Positions 27,071-35,803 of a stretch of DNA of 49,324 nt are shown one piece after another. Every line of letters starts with the position of its first letter. The first letter of the stretch is position 1. The DNA is from Desulfobacterales bacterium. GTDB lineage: Bacteria > Desulfobacterota > Desulfobacteria > Desulfobacterales > C00003060. Location: assembly GCA_030616475.1 (NCBI GenBank), contig JAUWXF010000008.1, positions 1 to 49,324 on the forward strand, written 5' to 3'. The notes under the pieces are model-generated. The model ran no database searches and had not been told where the DNA came from. It worked only from the letters and a program-made list of their open reading frames with translations. Position numbers and translations under genes: made by a program.

Positions 27071-29059
27071 CTAAAGGATGCTGGTTCCTTTCATGTCTGC
27101 AGGCTTGGGTATGTCAAACGCGGAAAGAATGGTAGCCGTAAGATCGTATAGAGACGCTTCTGTCCTGCGGACCTTTCGATTTAACAGAACGATGCCAGGC
27201 AGGATGTCCGGGGCCATACAGTGGTCTCCGCTCCATTTCTTTAAGTTGTTCTCGTACCATTGTTTGGGAATCTTCCCCAAGGCTGTCTGCCAAGAGGCGC
27301 GGTAACCACGATTGTAGCCAACAATAATATCGGGCCCATGATCCCGATAAGGACCGTGGTAGCACGCACGTGTCTTATAAGCCTTGAGAATCGGTCTGGC
27401 CTGTGTCTCTGGGTCATTCATCCGTTCCAATCCCTTTGCGATTTCCTCAACTAGGACCATTCTCTCCAGAGGGGAAACAGTACCCATCACCTCTCTGCCT
27501 CGCAGGTTAATGTAAAGTCCATTGAAACCCAAAGCATATGCCTTGGTACTGGACCAATCCACGTTCTGCAAGAACTCCATTTCTCCCTGTTCGGATTCGT
27601 CTTTTAGACGGATATACCCGTTGTCCTTAAGCCAACTATTCAGATGAAAGGAACGGTAATAAGGAGAAAAACCATGGTCCGAAAGGACCATCAGAATTGT
27701 ATGCTTATCGACCTTTCTGAATGTCTTTTCCAGAAGTCTATCCATCTTCTGATAGATCTTTTCAATGGTGTCCCCATACTGCCGAGACAGTCTCTCGTCA
27801 TAGCAGGGATGCCGGCGATCCCGAAGACGCCAAAACATGTGGGAGCGCTGGTCTGTGCTGGAGATGTAGAAAAACAGAACGCCAGCTTCAAATCGGTCAA
27901 GTTCATAGTCATAGATGGCGAGACGTTCATTCAGCACCAAATCATCCAGCTTCAAGAACTCCCCTTCATCCAACACGCCATGATCCAAGGCCTTGGTATC
28001 TGCAGGCAGGCCCTTTGTATGGAAGAGGCCAAACCTTTTGTAAAGCTCTTTTGCATAACCCTCTGGCGTGCTGATGGGCAGAGCAGGATCCGATGGATCG
28101 ATCTGGATCGGAGTCACATACAGCTTGAAATGGGGATGGACCTCCTTCAGATAGAACTGGCATATTCCCTTCACACTCACAGTCGGGATCATTGGAAAGG
28201 ATACCTGGACCCAGGGGCTCCATTCCCCTTCCTTCAGAAGCATCTCCTTTCCTTCTACGACTATCTTTGCGACCGGATATTCGGGATCTCTGTACACCGT
28301 GAAATCCAGCCTTGATTCCGGGGCCCCTTGGCGGTAAGTGTTCTTCGGCCCGATGAGGGATGCCCGCACTGTATTGTCATCTACAGATACCTCGACAATC
28401 CGGCCCCCGCCAATATCCTGATCGATTTCAATGGGGTGATCCGTGAAATAAGTGAAAATCCCATAAGTACCTATAATATCCGGTGTGCCCATTCCGGACA
28501 GGGTTCTTTGTCCGGTAGGTTTCGGCGGAAAATTGGAAGGCATTCGGAAAATTGTTGCTGGGATATCGTAGTCTTCCAATATTTGCCAGAAGGCCTTCCC
28601 CCGGCAGAGATTCTCTACCTTACCACTCGACAAGGTGATTACGTAATCACCTATCGTTATGCTTTTCTGAGAAGACTCAGTTCGTGAGGTGGAGAGGTAA
28701 GGGAGATAAGTTGCAGGATCTCGATGGACAAAATCGAAGATCCCGTGCCCGCCAGGATCCATACCTGTAATAAAGTTCGCCCAGGCAACTGGACTTTGCG
28801 GCGGCGTGCTGGTTCCCAATGGGCCAAAATGGCCCTCCCGGGCAAGCTTCTGGAAATTGGGAAGCTTTCCCTCTGCCATCATACGATGTACGATTCGCGG
28901 ATCCATACCGTCCAATCCCAGGACTATCATCCGGGTGCCAGTATCGCGTCCGCTATTTCCGCTGTACGCAATTCTTGTGGAGCCTTCCAGGGCCAGTCCA
29001 GCCATGCCATACAAGTTTAGTTTTATGAACTCTCTTCGTGAAAGCGGATATTTTTTCAT
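27071..29059 (-). CDS. Tat-exported alkaline-phosphatase-superfamily protein (phosphodiesterase-like)
   Basis: 662 residues; AAGGAGC lies 7 bases before the ATG. A Tat signal (SRREFIKLNLYGMAGLALEG) is followed by a type I phosphodiesterase/nucleotide-pyrophosphatase fold: MIVLGLDGMDPRIVHRMM (metal Asp50), TPPQSPVAWANFITG with Ser89 aligned to the usual Thr/Ser nucleophile, MVLSDHGFSPYYRSFHL and KWSGDHCMAPDILPG with second-site Asp/His residues. A central insert of about 200 residues is beta-rich. It is a clear paralogue of the membrane-anchored protein at 30271-32364, sharing GDYVITL/GKYAIPL, GYNxGYRASW and WSGDHC. It lies downstream of the RHH-like and EMC3-like genes in a probable operon. 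It could cleave or transfer phospho-groups on a periplasmic glycan or lipid; substrate unknown. Confidence 0.82.
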   Translation of the reverse strand: MKKYPLSRREFIKLNLYGMAGLALEGSTRIAYSGNSGRDTGTRMIVLGLDGMDPRIVHRMMAEGKLPNFQKLAREGHFGPLGTSTPPQSPVAWANFITGMDPGGHGIFDFVHRDPATYLPYLSTSRTESSQKSITIGDYVITLSSGKVENLCRGKAFWQILEDYDIPATIFRMPSNFPPKPTGQRTLSGMGTPDIIGTYGIFTYFTDHPIEIDQDIGGGRIVEVSVDDNTVRASLIGPKNTYRQGAPESRLDFTVYRDPEYPVAKIVVEGKEMLLKEGEWSPWVQVSFPMIPTVSVKGICQFYLKEVHPHFKLYVTPIQIDPSDPALPISTPEGYAKELYKRFGLFHTKGLPADTKALDHGVLDEGEFLKLDDLVLNERLAIYDYELDRFEAGVLFFYISSTDQRSHMFWRLRDRRHPCYDERLSRQYGDTIEKIYQKMDRLLEKTFRKVDKHTILMVLSDHGFSPYYRSFHLNSWLKDNGYIRLKDESEQGEMEFLQNVDWSSTKAYALGFNGLYINLRGREVMGTVSPLERMVLVEEIAKGLERMNDPETQARPILKAYKTRACYHGPYRDHGPDIIVGYNRGYRASWQTALGKIPKQWYENNLKKWSGDHCMAPDILPGIVLLNRKVRRTEASLYDLTATILSAFDIPKPADMKGTSIL

Positions 29060-29214
29060 GATTGCAGCTCCTTGATTTTAACTCCTAAATTCCTGGATCC
29101 GTCAATTGCATAGCAGGACATGCAAGGCAATGCGTTGTAATAATGCCCCGTTTCCAGGAACTAGGCCAGTAATAGGCCTTATGGCGATCAGCTTCATATA
29201 CAAAGATCAGGACG

Positions 29215-30039
29215 TTATATATGTACTCTGAAAACACCTTTCAGGGCCAGGCCGAAGAAGATAGAGAGAACAAAATATACAATGATCCAGTGAACGTCCC
29301 ATCCTAACACACCCATGAACACAGGCTGATAGTGCACCTCAATGGAGCGCACAAGCGAGGACGAGGGAATGACTCTCTCACCCGGATAGAGAAGCCCGTC
29401 CCAGAAACCCGAGGCGTGCCGGAGCAATGACAGTCGCTCCATTCGGTCCGATACGACCAGAGTTTTTGTCATCTCCTGACCGCCAACGTGTATTTTGATC
29501 TCATAGTGGCCTTTTTGTTTGGTCCCCAAGCGCCAGTTAACCTCAGAGTTGTTCGGAATGCGAAGGGGTGGGGTCTGGATCTCCACGCCCTCCGGCACCA
29601 CAAGGGATACCTCGGCCTTCATCAGGTCACCGACGTTGGCGAGAGTTGCCTTTACCAGAATGCTTTCACCGGGTTCAAAGGGCTTGTAGCCGTACCAGAA
29701 ATTCATCTGAACAATGAGCAGGCCCACTGGTACGATCATGAATAGCAGGGGCACAAGGTTCAAGCGCATGTACCGCAAATTGGCCCGGAATATATGCCCT
29801 GTCGAGGAAAAGAGGACCTTGAGGGAGTCTTTGTAGAGAATGATGGCCAGGAAATTGGCCTTGATCCAATCCTTGACCTTCCTGATTTCGGCCTGATTCG
29901 AGGTGTACTTGTATATGATCAGCATAAGCACGCCAGTCAACGCGGAAATGACTGTCATGCTCCAGATGGGATGAAGTCCATTGAAAGACCACATGAACAG
30001 GTCGAAGACAAAGGCTATGCTGTTGGACAGGGTTGTCAT
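29215..30039 (-). CDS. Membrane protein with EMC3/DUF106-like topology
   Basis: A 274-residue protein whose ATG follows the previous gene's stop by 6 bases, so it is translationally coupled. It has a first helix (HPIWSMTVISALTGVLMLII), then a charged helical segment (YKYTSNQAEIRKVKDWIKAN and following), then a second helix (LVPLLFMIVPVGLLIVQMNF). A periplasmic beta-domain of about 110 residues follows (ESILVKATLANVGDLMKAEV, HYEIKIHVGGQEMTKTL), then a last helix (WIIVYFVLSIFFGLALKGVF). The helix, cytosolic coiled segment, helix order with the NQ...K pattern resembles EMC3/DUF106 proteins of the Oxa1 superfamily, which insert membrane proteins. This is a topology-level similarity only. It always may be a dedicated partner of the flanking phosphatases. 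Confidence 0.5.
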   Translation of the reverse strand: MTTLSNSIAFVFDLFMWSFNGLHPIWSMTVISALTGVLMLIIYKYTSNQAEIRKVKDWIKANFLAIILYKDSLKVLFSSTGHIFRANLRYMRLNLVPLLFMIVPVGLLIVQMNFWYGYKPFEPGESILVKATLANVGDLMKAEVSLVVPEGVEIQTPPLRIPNNSEVNWRLGTKQKGHYEIKIHVGGQEMTKTLVVSDRMERLSLLRHASGFWDGLLYPGERVIPSSSLVRSIEVHYQPVFMGVLGWDVHWIIVYFVLSIFFGLALKGVFRVHI

Positions 30040-30045
30040 AGCTTC

Positions 30046-30237
30046 CTATGAGATGTATCCGAGTCCCTGTAGCTTCGCCTTAATGTCCTCCTCGCTGTCC
30101 CCTTGTTCGAACTGGGCGACTTCCTTTTCCAGCGTGTGGGTCACGAACTCCTCTACAGAGGAATACCCTGCCAGATCGGCGTATTTCTTGAGCTTTGCAT
30201 AGAGTTCGTTGCTTAGCTTCACCTTTGGTCCAAACAT
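30046..30237 (-). CDS. Small ribbon-helix-helix-like protein
   Basis: A 63-residue protein with a good GGGAGG 9 bases upstream of its ATG. The N-terminal half (MFGPKVKLSNELYAKLKKYA, then DLAGYSSVEEFVTHTLEKEV) has the strand-helix-helix pattern of RHH/CopG-like proteins. Instead of a DNA-binding partner domain it has an acidic tail ending DIKAKLQGLGYIS. That LxxLGYI ending resembles the C-terminus of the sulfatase-like enzyme (RERLRTLGYVQ). It sits between the two phosphatase paralogues, 33 bases after the first, and is coupled to the membrane protein. It could be a regulator or a small adaptor. Confidence 0.65.
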   Translation of the reverse strand: MFGPKVKLSNELYAKLKKYADLAGYSSVEEFVTHTLEKEVAQFEQGDSEEDIKAKLQGLGYIS

Positions 30238-30270
30238 TTTGCTTTTCCTCCCTTTGGGATTTACTGGAAG

Positions 30271-32364
30271 CTAGTTCGCTATCAGTGACTTTCCTTCCAT
30301 ATAAGCAGGAATCCCCGTGCCAAGAAGTGCAAGGGCTGTGGGTGCAATGTCGATGATGCGTGGTGAGTCCCTATTAAGCTTAAAACTGGTGAAGAGCACC
30401 CCAGGAACCATGGCTGGGTCTACACAGTGATCACCACTCCAGGCCTTGATATTGTCCTCAAACACCTCATTGGTCACCCTCCCCTGGGCGCAGTCCCAGG
30501 AGGCACGGTAGCCCTCGTTGTAACCCACGATCATATCCGGGGCGTTCTTCTGGTATGGACCTCCCCGGTATATCTCGCTACGGTCCCATACGCGGTTTAT
30601 TGCCACACCAGATCCGTTGCCGTCGTCTTTCAACCCGGAAAGCTTCGCGATGATCTCCGCCTTCAAGGCTGCCTCTTCCTGGCCAGGCTCGACAATGCCG
30701 TGGGCCTCGCGACCCTTGAAATTAAGATATATGCCCGTCAGGCCGATGGCATAGGCCCGGGTTCGGCTCCAGTCCACATTGGAAAGCCACATGCCCTCGC
30801 ACCCACCCTCCTTAAGAACCATATACCCGTTGCTCCAAAGCCAGGAGTTGATATTGACACCGCGGCTGAAATCCTTGAAGCCGTGGTCTGACATCACGAT
30901 GAACTCATCACCATCCCCCAACCTTTCTTTGATACGACCGATGAGGTTGTCCATGCGCCTGTACAGATCCTCGATAGCACCTGCGTGCTCAGTTCTGTCC
31001 TTATCTTTGAGGGCCGGGTGATGGGGGTTGAGGTAGCGGAAAAACATATGCTGTATACGGTCGGTCGTGTCAAACACGCAGACCACCAAGCCGTTGCGGT
31101 TTTTCTCAAGGGCGTCAAAGAGCATTTTCTCGCGCTCAGCGTGGTTCAGATAGACCTGGTCAAGGAACGCCTGGTCATTGATAATCTCTTCATTAAGTGC
31201 CCATGTGTCTTCGGCCAGGCCGAGGGTGGCGTAAGGCCCTAAGAGCTTCGAAAGATACAAGGCATAGGCACGGGGGTGTGAGATGGCAAAGGCCGGTTTT
31301 CCCGGATCGATGTGGATAGGGCTGACGTACATGTTGAATTCTTGCCCAGTTTCGGTGATCATAAAGCGCGCAATGCCCTGTACTGTTATTTTGAGGCCCG
31401 CCTTGAATGATAGCCGGATCCACGGCGAGTACTGGCCCTTCTTGAGCTCAAAACTCTGATCAGGCAGCACCACCCTCGCCTTCTCACCGCTCAAGCTGAT
31501 CTCGAAGGGGATGGAGAGGTCCTCGTTTCTCTGAGATATGGAGTTGGGAGGGCCCACAAGGTGTCCCCTGACAACGTTACTTTGTTTCTTCACAGCGATC
31601 CTGATGCCGCCAGTGGTCTCTCCCTCAGCAGCCTCCCGGCTGCTGTAAAACGAGAAAGTCCCCTGGGAGCCCCTGAGGTCGGGCACGCACATGCCCGACA
31701 GGAGCAGGCCGTTGAACCTCTCCGGCGGGAAAGTGATGGGTACCCGAATAACCGTGGAAAATATACCGTGTTCGCCAAGCACTCGCCAGAACGGTTTGCT
31801 TTTACGCAGAAGCTTGATGGACGGCTTGCCCAGCGGGATGGCATATTTGCCGACTTTCAGGGTCCGTTTTGAAGGCCCGATGTGTGCAGAAGACAGGGTC
31901 GGCAAATAGGTTTGAGGATCCCGGGACAAAAAATCATAGATGTTGTGGCGTGCAGGGTTACAGCCCGTCATAAAGCTCGACCAGGCCACTGGTGACAGAG
32001 CCGGGCAACTCGTGCCAAGTTTTTGAAAGCTCCCTTGCTGGGCCAGCTTTGTGAAGTTGGGCATCTTTCCCTTATCCATCAGCCCCTGGACCAGATCAGG
32101 ATCCAGCCCATCGAGCCCTACGATGACCAGCCGCTTCGCGCTGGCCCTGGCAAGGACCTTCCTTCGTCGCATCCAAGTGACCAAGAATCTGATAGGCCAG
32201 ATAAGAAGGGAGAAGAGGGCAACAAAAAAAGTGGCGATCAGGAAAAAAAAGGAACTGATGAATGCAAACCCAGCACCAGGACCGATATAGGCGAAGGCCT
32301 CCTTGCAGGTGAAAAAAATTATGGCCAATACGAGCCATATCGTCTTTTTCTGAAGCTTAGTCAT
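30271..32364 (-). CDS. Membrane-anchored alkaline-phosphatase-superfamily protein
   Basis: 697 residues from the ATG at 32362-32364 (a TTG precedes it). An N-terminal membrane region (LVLAIIFFTCKEAFAYIGPG, then two helices to about residue 63) leads into the same catalytic fold as the Tat-exported paralogue at 27071-29059: RLVIVGLDGLDPDLVQGLMD (metal Asp85), SCPALSPVAWSSFMTG (Ser124 at the nucleophile position), FIVMSDHGFKDFSRGVNI, and KAWSGDHCVDPAMVPGVLF. It ends TGIPAYMEGKSLI. Two copies with different export routes, Tat and a membrane anchor, within one gene cluster suggest two related steps or a pair acting on either side of the same substrate. Biochemical activity (hydrolase or transferase) is not determined by the sequence. 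Confidence 0.82.
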   Translation of the reverse strand: MTKLQKKTIWLVLAIIFFTCKEAFAYIGPGAGFAFISSFFFLIATFFVALFSLLIWPIRFLVTWMRRRKVLARASAKRLVIVGLDGLDPDLVQGLMDKGKMPNFTKLAQQGSFQKLGTSCPALSPVAWSSFMTGCNPARHNIYDFLSRDPQTYLPTLSSAHIGPSKRTLKVGKYAIPLGKPSIKLLRKSKPFWRVLGEHGIFSTVIRVPITFPPERFNGLLLSGMCVPDLRGSQGTFSFYSSREAAEGETTGGIRIAVKKQSNVVRGHLVGPPNSISQRNEDLSIPFEISLSGEKARVVLPDQSFELKKGQYSPWIRLSFKAGLKITVQGIARFMITETGQEFNMYVSPIHIDPGKPAFAISHPRAYALYLSKLLGPYATLGLAEDTWALNEEIINDQAFLDQVYLNHAEREKMLFDALEKNRNGLVVCVFDTTDRIQHMFFRYLNPHHPALKDKDRTEHAGAIEDLYRRMDNLIGRIKERLGDGDEFIVMSDHGFKDFSRGVNINSWLWSNGYMVLKEGGCEGMWLSNVDWSRTRAYAIGLTGIYLNFKGREAHGIVEPGQEEAALKAEIIAKLSGLKDDGNGSGVAINRVWDRSEIYRGGPYQKNAPDMIVGYNEGYRASWDCAQGRVTNEVFEDNIKAWSGDHCVDPAMVPGVLFTSFKLNRDSPRIIDIAPTALALLGTGIPAYMEGKSLIAN

Positions 32365-32392
32365 CAATTAATCAGTCAAAGATGAGCAATTA

Positions 32393-32432
32393 AATTGAAG
32401 CTCCCTGCAGCTAGCTGCAGGGAGCTTCAATT
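32393..32432. repeat. Perfect 40-bp palindrome, GCAGC-TA-GCTGC core
   Basis: Each arm is 20 bases and includes ATTGAAGCTCCCTGCAGC, giving a perfect inverted repeat. It lies 21 bases after the arylsulfotransferase stop and 28 bases before the next gene's start, so it could terminate or stabilise the upstream transcript. The right arm, GCTGCAGGGAGCTTCAATT, is identical to bases 15987-16005. Confidence 0.8.
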
Positions 32433-32453
32433 CGAAGAAGATCGCTCAGATTA

Positions 32454-34085
32454 TTATGATTTCGATAGAGAAGGGCTAAACAACTTTCTTAGCCGAGGAA
32501 AATTCTCTGGATCGGTAATACGCATCATCCGATATATTGTCGCTCTTTCCTTCCTTGACATATTTATTTCAGGGTTGTAAAATTCCCACACAGTAGATCT
32601 CGCTCTTGTAATTTCAAAAACGTGTCCGTTGTCCGAATCTGTAATGAGCGTGTTCCCATTTGGTAATTGCTGGCTTGATCCTCTAGATCTAGAATAAAAT
32701 TGATCTTGAGGATTAGCTTCATATTCCCATACAATCTTTTTCTTAAGAGGATCAAGCTCTACTATACGGGAATATTTTCTCTCGACCCCATTATCAAAAA
32801 TGAGAATATTTCCATTTTCTAATAAAGTAGGATGGTGTTGCAAGCTCAGATTTCCAGGTCCCCACCTCCAGACGACTTCTCCTTTTGTGACATCTATAAT
32901 TCCAATAAGATCTAATTGGCGAACAGAAAGCAATATATCTCCCTTTTTGCACAACCCGTTAATGTTTCTATCTATTATTTCAATGGTATTATTATGAAAA
33001 ATATCTGGAGGAGTATCACGTGCAAAGATAAAGCTATGTTCTGCCTTTCGCTTGATTACTTCCCACAGATTTTCAGTATTGATTATCGAGATATATATTT
33101 TAATCACCTTATTAAAAGAAAGCTCTTGTTTTAGCAGTTTAAAGAGAGAGATCTCTTTTTTAATTTCTCCATCTGGAGACAAAACTACAATATAATCATT
33201 AAGAATAGGCACCGGTAAACCGAATATGAACACTACCTCGTCCCTTCTTCCTAAGATATAAATATCATTATTTCCAGCAATAGATATATCGTGATGTGCT
33301 CGGGTTTTCTTAATCCACTTTATATTAGAGTTCCAATCCAGCCTTATGAGCATAACGTCTCTAATAATGGCCAATAAATCGCCGTTTTTACACATCTCTA
33401 TATGATGCCAAGAGTCATCTTTGTCTATTTTTGCAGACCAGGTGTGTAATATGTTTCCTGCCATATCTATAAGATAAGCTGCTGATAAATGAGAAGAGTT
33501 GTATATGTTTATGCCTTTAAAAGAGTGCTTTCGATCATATTTCGTAACACCTGATTTCTGTATAGTTTCCTTTGCTGGCGTCCAGGCTAAATAGGGTAAG
33601 GACTTAAGCGCTTCAGTTGAAGAGAGCTCACTATGTTCATATGTAACTGAACCAACAGCTGTGAGCAAAAAGATGAACAAAATAAATACGGCAGTGCCTG
33701 GTACTAATTTTCTTTTCTTGCCAGGTTTTACTAAATTCCATCCCACAAATATCATAAAAAACAAAATTCCCACATCTCCCAATAAACTAATGGGGTGAAA
33801 CTTATCGGGCAAAAAGTAGTGATTAATTGCCCATCCACCAAAAAGGAAAAATATAAGCCAAACCAAAATGACTAATTTGCACCGCGATTCATGGTTCCGG
33901 TACAATTGTCTTATATTCAGAGGGAGGAACTTCCAAATTAGATTTGTTGCAAGTAATAAGATTGCAGCAAATAGAGACACAAAAAGGATAGTAACAAAAA
34001 CGATAAAGAGAAGAGGATTTCCTATAAACCCCATAGCATAAAAAATAGCTGGGACTATTAGTAATGTGGCAATGGGCATTTTCAT
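32454..34085 (-). CDS. Membrane arylsulfotransferase-like protein (ASST family)
   Basis: 543 residues from the ATG at 34083-34085, with GGGGAGG 5 bases upstream. Residues 1-150 hold about four membrane helices, including GGWAINHYFLPDKFHPISL, a segment nearly shared with the sulfatase-like enzyme at 17320-19254. The rest is a beta-propeller of the arylsulfotransferase type: AYLIDMAGNILHTWSAKIDK, WHHIEMCKNGDLLAIIRD, WRWGPGNLSLQHHPTLLENG and SSQQLPNGNTLITDSDNGHV. ASST enzymes transfer sulfate between phenols through a histidine; QHHPT is a candidate site but not proven. Some ASST-like propellers are not known to be enzymes. It lies between glycosyltransferase genes and the phosphatase cassette and may decorate the polymer. 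It is AT-rich. Confidence 0.75.
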   Translation of the reverse strand: MKMPIATLLIVPAIFYAMGFIGNPLLFIVFVTILFVSLFAAILLLATNLIWKFLPLNIRQLYRNHESRCKLVILVWLIFFLFGGWAINHYFLPDKFHPISLLGDVGILFFMIFVGWNLVKPGKKRKLVPGTAVFILFIFLLTAVGSVTYEHSELSSTEALKSLPYLAWTPAKETIQKSGVTKYDRKHSFKGINIYNSSHLSAAYLIDMAGNILHTWSAKIDKDDSWHHIEMCKNGDLLAIIRDVMLIRLDWNSNIKWIKKTRAHHDISIAGNNDIYILGRRDEVVFIFGLPVPILNDYIVVLSPDGEIKKEISLFKLLKQELSFNKVIKIYISIINTENLWEVIKRKAEHSFIFARDTPPDIFHNNTIEIIDRNINGLCKKGDILLSVRQLDLIGIIDVTKGEVVWRWGPGNLSLQHHPTLLENGNILIFDNGVERKYSRIVELDPLKKKIVWEYEANPQDQFYSRSRGSSQQLPNGNTLITDSDNGHVFEITRARSTVWEFYNPEINMSRKERATIYRMMRITDPENFPRLRKLFSPSLSKS

Positions 34086-34463
34086 CTTTGCCTCCCCATC
34101 AAAATCTGTGCTACCTATCATCACCAAAAGGTGGTAAGGATGAGTCAAATCGGCTGTTTAGTAGATGTGAACCAAAACCTGAATGACGGAGGAATGGCTC
34201 TTGCTCATTTCCAGCATCTATCGTACGTTTGACTCATGAAGTCAAGGAACATCGTCTTGTTTCGACTCGCCTCTCTAACAATGAAGTGCTGTCATGCGCC
34301 CTGTTAATCAAGCAGCCTTATTGTGCCTCGAACAGGCGAGGCAGCTTATATCCGCCAGAAGAATGAATGTGTCGGGTATAAGCCAAGATTGGCCTATCCT
34401 GCCTCTTTATCATGAGCTGCCCAAACGGCTACTAATACTAAGTGGCAGTCAAAGAGGTCCTAA
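34086..34463. other. Intergenic stretch
   Basis: No gene is visible. It contains a small hairpin (GCCTCG-AACAGG-CGAGGC, about 34327-34344). A promoter for the arylsulfotransferase and downstream genes may lie here, because the gap is large for this cluster, but none is clear. Confidence 0.4.
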
Positions 34464-35657
34464 CTATCCATTCAAATCCTTTTCGACGAGAATCTCTCGT
34501 TGGCTCAGGTCATCCAGAACTCGTAATATAATCCAAGACATGATCAACTGAAAGCCAACCAAAATGAACATCGCACCTCCTAGCAGGTAAAACCATAAAC
34601 GTGTGATCTCCCAGCCTCTCAAGCCTAAGGTCAAGCTGACCCCAGCAACTCCTAGTCCTCCAACAACTGCCAAAATGCCCATCCACCAAAAATGGTGATC
34701 GAGGGGGGGGGAGAATATTGGACGGCCGAATAGGCCTTGCCGGATGGGCTGTTTGTAAAACAATGAGACCAAATAGTTGAAAGTTACACCCAGCGAGAAT
34801 ATGCTGACACCTGCCACGCCTGATAAGATGCCTGTAAATAGAGCGGCGACCCCCCAGGGACCCAGATAGGTGATGCCGCTCAAGCGAGCGATGATAATAC
34901 CGAGGGCAATAAGCCCAGCGACTGCCATGCCCCCCAAGCCGATCATGCCCAGAATTCGGACCGGGTTATACGTCAATACCGTCCAGGTAATGGATTGCAA
35001 GTATATCGAGCCGTCTCTAAATGCGCTCAACTTTGAAGGCCCCACCCGCTCGCTATACGGGATCGGCACCTCGACCAGTTTGACCCCTTCATGGATGGCC
35101 CGGGTGCTCATGATGGGGGTTAAGTTCAAGCCATCCGGCAATGGATACACTTTTTCCAGGACCTCGCGCTTAAATACACGCATACCGCTGGCGCTGTCCG
35201 TTACTCGCTGCCTCCCGAGCAAGCTAATCATACCAGCGAAGAACATATTCCCGATGCGGCGGACAAGGGGCATTTTGGTGTCTGCCCCAGCCATGCGGGT
35301 GCCGATGACGAGATCGCCCCCGTCGAGGGCTTCTTTGCATAATTGCGGGAAATATTCTGGGGGATATGTGCCGTCCGCATCGAGGAAGCCGATCAATTCT
35401 CCTTTTGCCTGGCTGAAGCCCGTTTTAAGCGCCGCGCCATACCCACGGTTGTTAGGGTGACGAATTAACTTGACACCATCCACACCCCTCGTGATCTGGG
35501 CTGTCTTGTCCCGGGAGCCGTCGTCGACCACGATGAGTTCCATACCCAGGACCCCGACATTGATTAAGTCCTCCTTTACGGCCAGGACGCGGTGGATGAT
35601 TTCAGCGACGCCGTCTTCTTCGTTGTAAGCAGGGATAACGATGGATAATGTGCTCAT
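34464..35657 (-). CDS. GT2 glycosyltransferase, polyprenyl-phosphate-type (DPM1/GtrB-like)
   Basis: 397 residues from the ATG at 35655-35657, which has AGGAGG 6 bases upstream; the longer frame translates spacer repeats. The GT-A domain comes first: LSIVIPAYNEEDGVAEIIH, VVDDGSRDKTAQ, LIRHPNNRGYGAALKTGF, and FLDADGTYPPEYFPQL with the DxD motif. A C-terminal membrane domain of four helices starts near residue 235 (ILGMIGLGGMAVAGLIALGI). This layout is typical of enzymes that load a sugar onto undecaprenyl phosphate for later transfer outside. A GT-C-like protein in the same cluster (37755-39395) could use the product. Confidence 0.88.
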   Translation of the reverse strand: MSTLSIVIPAYNEEDGVAEIIHRVLAVKEDLINVGVLGMELIVVDDGSRDKTAQITRGVDGVKLIRHPNNRGYGAALKTGFSQAKGELIGFLDADGTYPPEYFPQLCKEALDGGDLVIGTRMAGADTKMPLVRRIGNMFFAGMISLLGRQRVTDSASGMRVFKREVLEKVYPLPDGLNLTPIMSTRAIHEGVKLVEVPIPYSERVGPSKLSAFRDGSIYLQSITWTVLTYNPVRILGMIGLGGMAVAGLIALGIIIARLSGITYLGPWGVAALFTGILSGVAGVSIFSLGVTFNYLVSLFYKQPIRQGLFGRPIFSPPLDHHFWWMGILAVVGGLGVAGVSLTLGLRGWEITRLWFYLLGGAMFILVGFQLIMSWIILRVLDDLSQREILVEKDLNG

Positions 35658-35696
35658 AGGATACCTCCTAACCCGGATAAGCCGGAAATGCGAAGC

Positions 35697-35750
35697 ACGA
35701 AATTCGAAACTCGAAACAAATCCAAAATCCAAATGTTCGAATGTTCAAAA
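35697..35750. repeat. Iterated aaattcgaaac / aaatccaaatg spacer repeat
   Basis: Short AT-rich iterations (acgaaattcgaaactcgaaa, then caaatccaaaatccaaatg) lie between the acyltransferase and GT2 genes. They match the block at 49198-49250. They generate false N-terminal extensions such as FEFRASHF on the downstream frame. Confidence 0.6.
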
Positions 35751-35803
35751 CATGGATTCTGAGCTGTTTGAGATGGAGTCGTGCACTCAGTAAAACTAAG
35801 GAC

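Noticed and set aside
27644-28315. 223-residue plus-strand open frame
   Set aside because: It lies fully antisense to the Tat-exported phosphatase gene, with no recognisable domains.
34870-35460. 196-residue plus-strand open frame
   Set aside because: Antisense shadow of the GT2 gene, which has clear motifs and a good ribosome-binding site.
35657-35732. N-terminal extension of the GT2 protein
   Set aside because: It translates the aaattcgaaa spacer repeat; AGGAGG sits before the internal ATG at 35657.
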